From NCBI RefSeq assembly GCF_049674955.1, contig NZ_CP187232.1, forward strand, positions 7,750,001 through 7,814,000: a DNA stretch of 64,000 bases, given 5' to 3'. The position numbers and the translations under genes were made by a program. The notes under the pieces are model-generated. The model had not been told where the DNA came from and made no database searches. It saw nothing but the letters and a program-made list of their open reading frames with translations. This DNA is from Sphaerisporangium viridialbum (GTDB lineage Bacteria; Actinomycetota; Actinomycetes; Streptosporangiales; Streptosporangiaceae). Of this stretch, positions 57,450 to 64,000 are shown one piece after another. The number at the start of each line of letters is the position of its first letter. Position 1 is the first letter of the stretch.

Positions 57450-58446
57450 CGGCAGGACCGACCGCATCCCCCGTCGCCGTCGCCTGGGTATCGGGACGGA
57501 TGTCGATGCGCCATCCGGTGAGGCGAGCGGCGAGACGGGCGTTCTGCCCCTCTTTGCCGATCGCGAGGGAGAGCTGGTAGTCAGGCACGGTGACCCGCGC
57601 CACGCGGCCCTCCAGATCGATGACCTCCACATGGGAAACCCGCGCAGGCGACAGGGCATTCCCGACGAACTCGGCTGGATCGTCAGACCAGTCGATGATG
57701 TCGATCTTCTCGCCGTGCAGCTCGGTCATCACGTTGCGCACACGCGACCCCATCGGGCCGATGCAGGCGCCCTTGGCGTTGACGCCGCCCCTGCGGGAGC
57801 GCACCGCGATCTTGGTGCGGTGACCGGCCTCGCGGGCGATCGCGGCGATCTCCACGGTGCCGTCGGCGATCTCGGGGACCTCCAGGGCGAAGAGCTTCTT
57901 CACGAGGTTCGGGTGGGTGCGGGACAGCGTGACCGACGGCCCCTTGTGCCCCTTCTTCACCTGGACCACGTAGCAGCGCAGCCGCTCGCCGTGGATGTAC
58001 TCCTCGCCGGGGACCTGCTCGTTGTGCGGCAGGATCGCCTCGATCTTGCCGAGGTCGACCAGCACCACCCGGGGGTCCTTGCCCTGCTGGATGACCCCGG
58101 CGACCAGCTCGCCCTCGCGGCTGGCGAACTCGCCGAAGTTGATCTCGTCTTCTGCGTCCCTCAGCTGCTGGAGGATCACCTGTTTCGCCGTGGTCGCGGC
58201 GATGCGGCTGAAGTTGCCGGGGGTGTCGTCGTACTCCCTGATGACCTGGCCCTCGTCGTCGAGCTCAGCGGCGTAGATCATCACGTGCCCGGAGACCTTG
58301 TCGAGCTCCGCCCGCGCCTTGGAGGAGGCCCCCTCGGTGCGGAAGTACGCGATCAGCAACGCATCCTCGATGGCCTTGACGACCAGGTCGAAGGAGATGT
58401 CCTTCTCCCGCTCCAGGCTGCGCAGGACGCTCATGTCAATGTCCAC
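57433..58446 (-). CDS. nusA: Transcription termination/antitermination factor NusA
   Basis: 337-residue short NusA without the C-terminal acidic repeats of the E. coli protein. N-terminal RNA-polymerase-binding domain (SLEREKDISFDLVVKAIEDALLIAYF), S1 domain (GVIQQGKDPRVVLVDLGKIEAILP) and two KH domains (GACIGPMGSRVRNVMTELHGE; LAIGKEGQNARLAARLTGW). Start GTG 58446. Confidence 0.96.
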   Translation of the reverse strand: MDIDMSVLRSLEREKDISFDLVVKAIEDALLIAYFRTEGASSKARAELDKVSGHVMIYAAELDDEGQVIREYDDTPGNFSRIAATTAKQVILQQLRDAEDEINFGEFASREGELVAGVIQQGKDPRVVLVDLGKIEAILPHNEQVPGEEYIHGERLRCYVVQVKKGHKGPSVTLSRTHPNLVKKLFALEVPEIADGTVEIAAIAREAGHRTKIAVRSRRGGVNAKGACIGPMGSRVRNVMTELHGEKIDIIDWSDDPAEFVGNALSPARVSHVEVIDLEGRVARVTVPDYQLSLAIGKEGQNARLAARLTGWRIDIRPDTQATATGDAVGPADASTR

Positions 58447-58457
58447 AAGGCTCCCCC

Positions 58458-58973
58458 CTAGCCCTCGTCGCCGTCGTCGGCGTCTTCTTCATGGTCAAGC
58501 ACGTCTTCGTCGTCGAGCCGGCGGAACTCCACCTGCACCCGGCCCTTGCCCAGCTCGTCCCACGCCAGCAGGCGTGGCTCCGGCGCGGCCGAAAGCTCGA
58601 CGCCCGCGTCGCCGACGGCCAGGACGCGGCCCTCCAGCGAGGTGCCGTCGCGCAGGTCGGCCTTCACCAGGCGCCCCTTGGCGCGGCGCCAGTGCCGTGG
58701 CTCGGTCAGCGGGCGCTCGACCCCGGGGGAGGACACCTCCAGCACGTACGGGCTGCCGCCCATGACGTCGCTGTCGTCGAGCGCCTGCGACACCGCCTGG
58801 CTGATGTCGGCGACCTTGTCGAGGCTCACGCCGTCGTCGCCGTCCACGATGACGCGCAGGAGCCGCCGCTTGCCCGCGGGGGTGACCGTGACGTCCTCAA
58901 GGTCGAGACCCTCCGCCGCGGCGACGGGCTCCAGAAGCTTTATCAGGCGGTCACGTCGAGCGTCGGCGCCCAT
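58458..58973 (-). CDS. rimP: Ribosome maturation factor RimP
   Basis: 171-residue 30S assembly factor. LEPVAAAEGLDLEDVTVTPAGKRR, VDGDDGVSLDKVADISQAVSQALD and YVLEVSSPGVERPLTEPRHWRRAKGRLV are RimP motifs; the C-terminal Sm-like part ends in an acidic EEDADDGDEG tail. First gene of the rimP-to-truB operon; 11 bases before nusA. Confidence 0.95.
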   Translation of the reverse strand: MGADARRDRLIKLLEPVAAAEGLDLEDVTVTPAGKRRLLRVIVDGDDGVSLDKVADISQAVSQALDDSDVMGGSPYVLEVSSPGVERPLTEPRHWRRAKGRLVKADLRDGTSLEGRVLAVGDAGVELSAAPEPRLLAWDELGKGRVQVEFRRLDDEDVLDHEEDADDGDEG

Positions 58974-59158
58974 GCTGACCTCCCAGTTGAATTATCGGCC
59001 ATCTTGTAAGAAAGCCGAAGGCGTACCTCGCCCAACGGTTCACCAGCCTATCGACACCGGGGCGCGGAAAGAGCGTCACTCGGTTACCCACCCGGTGACG
59101 CGCCGTACGATGCTATGTGCCAAGCCAGGAAAAGCCGTCATCCACGGGAGGCCACACC

Positions 59159-59674
59159 GTGCGTCAGCGTGCCCTGACCCGGCGCGCGGTGTTGCGTGGC
59201 ACCGCCGCCGGCGCGGTCGCCATGGCCGTCGCCGGTTGCTCGGCGCCCGAGGCCGCGCCGCCGGCGCCCAAGCCGCCCGACCCCGAGACCGTGCTGCTCA
59301 CCGGCGTCATCGCCGACAAGGAGCGGATGGTGGCGCTCTACCGGCAGGCCGTGCTCGCGGGTGGCAGGCTGGCCTCCGTGCTCGGGCCCTTCCAGCAGCG
59401 CCACGAGGCCCACCTGGCGGAGCTGCGGCGCCGCCTGCCCCCGAGCCCGGCGCCGACCCCCGCCTCGCCCACGCCTGTGCCCCCGTCCTCCCCGCCGGCC
59501 TCCGCGCCCGCCGCGGCCAAGGTCTCGGTCGCCAGGCTTCGCGAGCTGGAGCGCAAGGCGGCTGCCGCCCGGCCGCGCCAGATCGGGAACGTCTCCCCCG
59601 CCCTGGCACAGCTCCTCGCCTCCATCGGGGCCTGCGAGGCCGCCCACGCCGTGGCACTTGCGAGAGCCTCGTGA
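59159..59674 (+). CDS. Tat-type lipoprotein of unknown function
   Basis: 171 residues. The N-terminus ALTRRAVLRGTAAGAVAMAVAGCS has a twin-Arg motif (TRRAVLRG) and a lipobox AVAGC, so it is an exported lipoprotein. The mature part is helical with a Pro-rich linker (PPSPAPTPASPTPVPPSSP) in the middle. The start is GTG 59159 with GGGAGG upstream. It overlaps the DUF4439 gene by 4 bases (GTGA), and the pair is a conserved actinobacterial unit; the protein may present or anchor the ferritin-like partner (inference). Confidence 0.8.
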   Translation: MRQRALTRRAVLRGTAAGAVAMAVAGCSAPEAAPPAPKPPDPETVLLTGVIADKERMVALYRQAVLAGGRLASVLGPFQQRHEAHLAELRRRLPPSPAPTPASPTPVPPSSPPASAPAAAKVSVARLRELERKAAAARPRQIGNVSPALAQLLASIGACEAAHAVALARAS

Positions 59675-60147
59675 CCGACGCGCTCCAGGGCCTCAACAAG
59701 GTGCTCGACGCCGAGCACGCCGCCGTGTACGCCTACGGCGTCGTGGGGGCCCGCACCAGCGGCGGCCAGCGGGCTGCCGCGTCCGCCGGCTTCAACGCCC
59801 ACCGCGCCAGGCGCGACCAGATCCGCGGGCTGATCACGGCCAGGGGCGGCACGCCCTCGGAGTCCGGCGCGGCGTACGAGCTGCCCTTTCCGGTCGCCGA
59901 GGCCACCGACGCGGCCCGCCTGGCCGCGCTGGTTGAGGATCGCGTCACCGCGGCCTACCTCGAGCTGACCGCCGTGGACGACTCCGCGCTGCGGCGGCTC
60001 GCCGCCATGACCATGCAGGAGTGCGCGGTCAGGGGGTACGGCTGGCGCCCGACGATCGCCGCCCTGCCCGGCTGGCCGGCGCCCGATCCCGGCCCCTCTC
60101 CGATGGGGAGGCCGAGCACGTCACCGCCGGTTTCCCTTGACCAGTAG
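59671..60147 (+). CDS. DUF4439 ferritin-like protein
   Basis: 158-residue four-helix ferritin-like fold of DUF4439. DAEHAAVYAYGVVGAR near residue 13 and the C-terminal helix with TMQECAVRGYGWR carry the conserved acidic and aromatic residues. It has no signal peptide of its own. Start GTG 59671 is set by the GTGA overlap with the preceding lipoprotein gene. Metal binding is plausible but not shown. Confidence 0.85.
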   Translation: MTDALQGLNKVLDAEHAAVYAYGVVGARTSGGQRAAASAGFNAHRARRDQIRGLITARGGTPSESGAAYELPFPVAEATDAARLAALVEDRVTAAYLELTAVDDSALRRLAAMTMQECAVRGYGWRPTIAALPGWPAPDPGPSPMGRPSTSPPVSLDQ

Positions 60148-60226
60148 GCGATTTCGTCCATACGACCACGTTTGCACCTGGTGTCCGGGGTAGTTGCTCG
60201 CCCATCGGAAGAGCACGGAGGGACAC

Positions 60227-60418
60227 ATGGGCTGGAGTTACCGTAAGTCGATCAAGATGGGGCCGTTCAGGCTCAACCTTTCGCGAAGCGGTGTCGGGCA
60301 CAGCTACGGCGGACGTGGCTTCCGTGTCACGAAGGGCGCCGACGGGCGGCGCACCGTCACCGTCAACCTGCCGGGCGGCTTCCACTGGCGCAAGACAATG
60401 GGCAGCGCGCGCGACTAG
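60227..60418 (+). CDS. DUF4236 small protein
   Basis: 63 residues: MGWSYRKSIKMGPFRLNLSRSGVGHSYGG is the DUF4236 signature. ATG 60227 has GGAGGG upstream. Basic, Gly-rich, soluble. Function unknown; found scattered in bacteria, often beside unrelated genes. Confidence 0.85.
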   Translation: MGWSYRKSIKMGPFRLNLSRSGVGHSYGGRGFRVTKGADGRRTVTVNLPGGFHWRKTMGSARD

Positions 60419-60481
60419 ACGAACCGCGTATGACGCCGAGAGCGCGTGCCGTACAGCCTGAGCCTGGAACGGCACGTGAAA

Positions 60482-60520
60482 GGGGGCTCGCCACCCCGGG
60501 CCGAGAGGCGGCGAGCCCCC
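60482..60520. terminator. Terminator between DUF4236 and proS
   Basis: GGGGGCTCGCC ... GGCGAGCCCCC, perfect 11-bp stem with 17-base loop, between convergent genes; TTTC follows on the minus strand. Confidence 0.8.
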
Positions 60521-60559
60521 CTCACCATGCTCTGGGGACGCTCTTGGGAGCCCGGAAGG

Positions 60560-62323
60560 TCAGAGGCGCTCGGACCGGGGCTCGGAGGACACCGCGGCCA
60601 GCACGCTGCCGACGGCCTCGGCGAGCGGGACCTCCTCCTTGACGCCGGTCCTGCGGTCGCGCAGCTCCACGACGCCCTGAGCCAGCCCGCGGCCGACGAT
60701 CAGGATCGTCGGGACGCCCAGCAGCTCGGCGTCCTTGAACTTCACGCCCGGAGACACCCCTGCGCGGTCGTCGACGAGCACGCGCAGGCCCTTGGCCTCC
60801 AGCTCCTCGGCGAGCCCCAGCGCCACCTCGACCTGGTTGTCCTTGCCGGTGCCGACCACGTGCACGTCGGCGGGCGCCACCTCGCGGGGCCAGACCAGAC
60901 CGAGCTCGTCGTACTTCTGCTCCGCGATCACGGCCACGGCACGCGAGACGCCCACGCCGTACGAGCCCATGGTGATGCGGATGGGCTTGCCGTCGGGGCC
61001 GAGCGCGTCGAGGCCGGCCGCGTCGGCGTACTTGCGGCCGAGCTGGAAGATGTGGCCGATCTCGATGCCACGGTCGATGGAGAGGGGGTGGGCGCACCGG
61101 GGGCATGAGTCGCCCGCGCGCACCTCGGCGGCCTCGATGGTGCCGTCGGGCTCGAAGTCACGGCCCACGACGACGTGCGCCGCGTGCTTGCCCTGCTCGT
61201 TGGCCCCGGTGACCCAGGCGGAGCCCGCGACGACGCGGGGATCCACGAGGTAGCGGATGCCCAGCCCCTTGAGCACCTGGGGGCCGACGTAGCCGCGGAC
61301 CAGGCCGGGGTGCTTGGCGAAGTCGCCCGCCTCGAAGATCTCGGGGATGCCAGGGGCGAGCGCGGCCTCCAGTCGCTTGAAGTCGACCTCGCGGTCGCCG
61401 GGCAGGCCGACGATCAGCGTCTCGAACTCCTCGGAACCCGGGGTGCGCACCTTGACCACGACGTTCTTGAGGGTGTCGGCCGCGGTCACGCCGAGGCCGT
61501 ACCGCTCGTTGACCAGGGAGACCAGCGAGTCGATGGTCGGGGTGTCGGGGGTGTCGAGCACCTCCAGGGCGGGGTGCCCGGCGGTCACGGCCGGAGGCGC
61601 GGGCGTGACGACGGCCTCGGCGTTGGCGGAGTAGTCGCAGTTGTGACAGGCCACGAAGGTGTCCTCGCCGGTGGCGCAAGGGGCGAGGAACTCCTCGGAG
61701 GCCGAGCCGCCCATGGCGCCCGACATGGCGAAGACGATCTTGTAATCGATGCCGAGCCGGTCGAACAGCTTGATGTAGGCCTCGCGGTGCAGCTCGTACG
61801 AGCGCTTGAGGCCGTCGTCGTCGAGGTCGAAGGAGTAGGAGTCCTTCATGATGAACTCGCGGCCACGCAGGATGCCGGCCCGGGGACGCGCCTCGTCGCG
61901 GTACTTCGTCTGGATTTGGTAGAGGATTACCGGATAGTCCTTATAGGAGGAGTACTCCCCCTTGACCATGTCGGTGAACATCTCCTCGTGGGTGGGCCCG
62001 AGCAGATAGTCGGCGCCCTTGCGGTCCTTCAGCCGGAACAGCGTGTCGCCGTACTCGGTCCAGCGGCCGGTGGCCTCGTAGTAGTCGCGGGGCAGCAGCG
62101 CGGGGAACAGGACCTCCTGGCCGCCCATGGCGTTCATCTCCTCGCGCACGACGCGGGCGACGTTCTCCATGACGATCTTGCCGAGGGGCAGCCACGAGTA
62201 GATGCCCGGGGCGACGCGGCGGACATAGCCGGCGCGGACGAGCAGCTTGTGGCTCGGCACTTCCGCGTCCGCCGGATCCTCACGCAGGGTGCGCAGGAAC
62301 AGGGTGGACATACGCAGCAGCAC
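60560..62323 (-). CDS. proS: Prolyl-tRNA synthetase (bacterial type)
   Basis: 587-residue class II synthetase. Motif 1 region PGIYSWLPLGKIVMENVARV, motif 2 around YRDEARPRAGILRGREFIMKDSYSF, an inserted YbaK/INS editing domain (residues about 225-390), motif 3 in TMGSYGVGVSRAVAVIAEQ, and a C-terminal anticodon-binding domain. The start is GTG 62323, supported by GAGGAG 6 bases upstream; ATG 62311 is the alternative. No T-box leader upstream. Confidence 0.96.
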   Translation of the reverse strand: MLLRMSTLFLRTLREDPADAEVPSHKLLVRAGYVRRVAPGIYSWLPLGKIVMENVARVVREEMNAMGGQEVLFPALLPRDYYEATGRWTEYGDTLFRLKDRKGADYLLGPTHEEMFTDMVKGEYSSYKDYPVILYQIQTKYRDEARPRAGILRGREFIMKDSYSFDLDDDGLKRSYELHREAYIKLFDRLGIDYKIVFAMSGAMGGSASEEFLAPCATGEDTFVACHNCDYSANAEAVVTPAPPAVTAGHPALEVLDTPDTPTIDSLVSLVNERYGLGVTAADTLKNVVVKVRTPGSEEFETLIVGLPGDREVDFKRLEAALAPGIPEIFEAGDFAKHPGLVRGYVGPQVLKGLGIRYLVDPRVVAGSAWVTGANEQGKHAAHVVVGRDFEPDGTIEAAEVRAGDSCPRCAHPLSIDRGIEIGHIFQLGRKYADAAGLDALGPDGKPIRITMGSYGVGVSRAVAVIAEQKYDELGLVWPREVAPADVHVVGTGKDNQVEVALGLAEELEAKGLRVLVDDRAGVSPGVKFKDAELLGVPTILIVGRGLAQGVVELRDRRTGVKEEVPLAEAVGSVLAAVSSEPRSERL

Positions 62324-62430
62324 GGCTACTCCTCGGTCGCGGGGATTGGCAGGTATACAGGCTATCGAGTCTCGCGCGGGCGTCGCCCGGTTTAACCCCG
62401 GGGCGGCCGCCGGTCACCTCACCATTTTGC

Positions 62431-62444
62431 CAAGCAATCGCTTG
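62431..62444. promoter_or_regulatory. TetR-type palindrome upstream of the acyl-CoA dehydrogenase gene
   Basis: CAAGCAATCGCTTG, perfect 5-bp arms, 13 bases before the GTG start. The same arms recur at 63599-63614 before the monooxygenase gene, suggesting one TetR-family regulator for both. Confidence 0.6.
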
Positions 62445-62457
62445 TTAAGCTGCCGGG

Positions 62458-63531
62458 GTGGACCTCACGGAGGAGCAGCGCGAGCTACGCGTCACGGTAC
62501 GCGACTTCCTGCGCGACGCGTGCCCGCCCGCCCTGGCCTTCACCGGCTCCCCCGAAGCGCGCGCCGGGGACCCCCGCGCGCTGTGGAGGAGGTTCGCGGG
62601 CGAGCTCGGGGTCACCGGGCTCGCCATCCCCGAGCAGTACGGCGGGGCCGGATGCGGCATGGCGGAGGTGGCGGTCGTCTGCGAGGAGCTCGGCAGGTCC
62701 CTGTCGCCCCTCCCCTACCTGTCCACCGCCGTGCTCGCGGCCGAGGCGGTCAAGGCGTGCGGCGATGAGGAGGCGAAGCGCCGCCTGCTGCCGCGCATCG
62801 CCGACGGGTCCGCCACCGCGACGGTGGTGCTGCCCGGCGAGGCCGGCCTGCGCCTCGAAGGGGAGCGCCTGCACGGCACCGTCCCGTACGCGCTCGACGG
62901 GGAGATCGTCCTGGCATATGTGGGGCGCTCGCTCGTGGAGGCGCGGCCGACGGCGCGCAGGCCGCACGCCACCGTCGACCGCACCCGCCCGCTCACCGAG
63001 CTGGTCTTCGACGGCGTCCCGGTACGGCGGCTCGGGGACGCCCGCCCCTCCGCCCGGGTGCGCGACCTCGGCGTGGCCGGGCTCGCCGCCGAGCAGGCGG
63101 GCGGCGCGGCGCGCTGCCTCGCCGCCGCCGTGGCCTACGCGGGGAAACGCCACCAGTTCGGCCGCCCGATCGGCTCCTTCCAGGCGATCAAGCACAGGCT
63201 GGCCGACATGCTGCTCGCGGTGGAGTCGGCGAGGTCCGCCGCGTACGCCGCCGCCCGCGCGACCGAGGAGGAGCTGCCCGTGCGCGCGGCCATCGCGGGG
63301 TCGTACTGCACCGAGGTCTACCTGGCGGCGGCGGGCGAGAACATCCAGATCCACGGCGGCCTCGGGGTCACCTGGGAGCACGACGCCCACCTGTCCTTCA
63401 AGCGCGCCACCTCCGACGCCCAGCTCTTCGGTCCGCCGCAGGCCCACCGCGCGCGCCTCGCCGCGTCGGTCTTCCCCGCGTCGCCGGCCGCCGCGCGGCG
63501 CGTCGCGACACGGGTCCCCCGCACCCACTGA
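62458..63531 (+). CDS. Acyl-CoA dehydrogenase
   Basis: 357-residue FAD enzyme. N-terminal helical domain (DLTEEQRELRVTVRDFLRDACPP), IPEQYGGAGCGMAEVAVVCEELGR, a beta domain shorter than usual, and a C-terminal helical domain with KRHQFGRPIGSFQAIKHRLADM and IQIHGGLGVTWEHDAHLSFKR. The typical catalytic Glu in the substrate-binding helix is not evident, as in many CoA-dehydrogenases of steroid or terpene pathways. Start GTG 62458; regulated by the TetR-type palindrome just upstream. Confidence 0.9.
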   Translation: MDLTEEQRELRVTVRDFLRDACPPALAFTGSPEARAGDPRALWRRFAGELGVTGLAIPEQYGGAGCGMAEVAVVCEELGRSLSPLPYLSTAVLAAEAVKACGDEEAKRRLLPRIADGSATATVVLPGEAGLRLEGERLHGTVPYALDGEIVLAYVGRSLVEARPTARRPHATVDRTRPLTELVFDGVPVRRLGDARPSARVRDLGVAGLAAEQAGGAARCLAAAVAYAGKRHQFGRPIGSFQAIKHRLADMLLAVESARSAAYAAARATEEELPVRAAIAGSYCTEVYLAAAGENIQIHGGLGVTWEHDAHLSFKRATSDAQLFGPPQAHRARLAASVFPASPAAARRVATRVPRTH

Positions 63532-63598
63532 CCCGCCCGGCGCGCTCCCCGCCCAAGGGGACACTGCTTGTTGCGGCTCGTCGCGGCTGGTAATCTCG

Positions 63599-63614
63599 CC
63601 AAGCGAGCGCTTGG
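63599..63614. promoter_or_regulatory. TetR-type palindrome upstream of the monooxygenase gene
   Basis: CCAAGCGAGCGCTTGG, perfect 6-bp arms with 4-base centre, 38 bases before the ATG at 63653. Shares CAAGC-N4-GCTTG with the site at 62431. Confidence 0.62.
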
Positions 63615-63652
63615 TTGAATTCGGTCGGTCGAGTGGTGGAACGGAGGCGCGG

Positions 63653-64000
63653 ATGACGTCCCTACGGATCAGCCTGGGATATGAACTGGAGGTCCGCGGG
63701 CGCACCCGCGAGGTGGAACGGCAGACGTTCGAGAACGTGATCGACCAGGTCGTGCTCGGGGACCGCCTGGGATGCGACACCGCGTGGTTCGTGGAGCACC
63801 ACTTCACCCGGGGCTTCTCCCACTCGTCGGCCCCCGACCTGGTGCTCGCCGCCATCTCCCAGCGCACCGAGCGGATCCACCTCGGGCTCGGCGTGGTGCT
63901 GCTGCCCTTCCAGTCGCCCATCCGCACGGCGGAGCGGGTCGCCACCCTGGACGTCCTCAGCAACGGCCGCGTCGAGTTCGGCACGGGACGGGGCGCGTCG
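63653..64000 (+). CDS. LLM-class flavin-dependent monooxygenase, 3' end outside window
   Basis: First 116 codons of a luciferase-like monooxygenase: MTSLRISLGYELEVRGRTRE, then LGCDTAWFVEHHFTRGFS (WxxEHHF is the family motif), RIHLGLGVVLLPFQSPIRTAE and LDVLSNGRVEFGTGRG, where the window ends. ATG 63653 has GGAGG upstream. It shares a palindromic operator with the acyl-CoA dehydrogenase gene, so both may serve the breakdown of one lipid, terpenoid or steroid substrate (inference). Confidence 0.9.
   Translation, partial: MTSLRISLGYELEVRGRTREVERQTFENVIDQVVLGDRLGCDTAWFVEHHFTRGFSHSSAPDLVLAAISQRTERIHLGLGVVLLPFQSPIRTAERVATLDVLSNGRVEFGTGRGAS

Noticed and set aside
62324..62457. T-box leader upstream of proS
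   Set aside because: Only 134 bases to the divergent gene, with no TGGNACC T-box sequence.

Overview
The window is high-GC DNA from the chromosome of an actinomycete. Codon third positions are almost all G or C, many starts are GTG or TTG, ribosome binding sites are GGAGG-like, and there are actinobacterial markers: ClgR, a DUF4439 protein, WhiB-free translation operon order, and MenA. A Streptosporangiales-type genus would fit, but genus is inference. Nothing in the window is phage, transposon, CRISPR, rRNA or tRNA.

Backbone. Four blocks of conserved, mostly minus-strand housekeeping genes run through the window: clgR-cinA-pgsA-rimO-(RodZ-like)-ftsK (1.2-7.9 kb); rnj and dapA (22.6-25.4 kb); dapB-M16 peptidase-pnp-rpsO-ribF (31.7-38.0 kb); and truB-nrnA-rbfA-DUF503-infB-ylxR-nusA-rimP (50.7-59.0 kb), followed by proS. 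The tight ATGA and TGATG overlaps between these genes indicate translational coupling. An Rrf2 regulator and a DNA glycosylase lie at the left edge. An acyl-CoA dehydrogenase and a cut-off luciferase-like monooxygenase lie at the right edge.

Island 1 (8.0-21.9 kb) sits between ftsK and rnj and is a pectin/galacturonate catabolism cluster. A secreted PL1 pectate lyase and two uptake systems (an SSS symporter and an ABC transporter) feed two branches. The isomerase branch is KduI, KduD and KDG kinase. The oxidative branch is uronate dehydrogenase, an enolase-superfamily acid-sugar dehydratase or cycloisomerase, and 5-dehydro-4-deoxyglucarate dehydratase. Each branch carries its own IclR regulator, and I find two distinct operator families, each made of two 15-bp sites with centres exactly 20 bp apart. 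One family sits at the isomerase-branch promoters and the other at the oxidative-branch promoters.

Island 2 (25.9-31.6 kb, between dapA and dapB) is a mix: a GntR/UTRA regulator, a divergent DMT exporter/MocR pair whose start codons share one CATG, a CGNR zinc-finger protein, a GNAT acetyltransferase and MenA.

Island 3 (38.1-50.4 kb) separates truB from ribF. It is one long minus-strand gene train under a GntR/UTRA regulator: APC permease, a PfkB kinase-SIS fusion, a Pol-beta-type nucleotidyltransferase, a metallophosphoesterase, a LOG-like protein, allantoinase, a hydantoin/allantoin racemase, allantoicase, a threonine-synthase-like PLP enzyme and a ChrB-domain protein. From the permease to the PLP enzyme the genes overlap or lie within about 50 bases of each other. 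The allantoin part is recognisable. Its union with a sugar kinase-isomerase/deglycase fusion, a base-ribose-phosphate hydrolase relative and a phosphatase is not a pathway I know, and it is my main candidate for an undescribed system.

Other signals worth attention are a 24-bp hairpin upstream of dapA whose four mismatches are all G-U wobbles on the minus-strand RNA, matched TetR-type palindromes at the right edge, and tandem repeats at 26.6, 27.7 and 43.9 kb.
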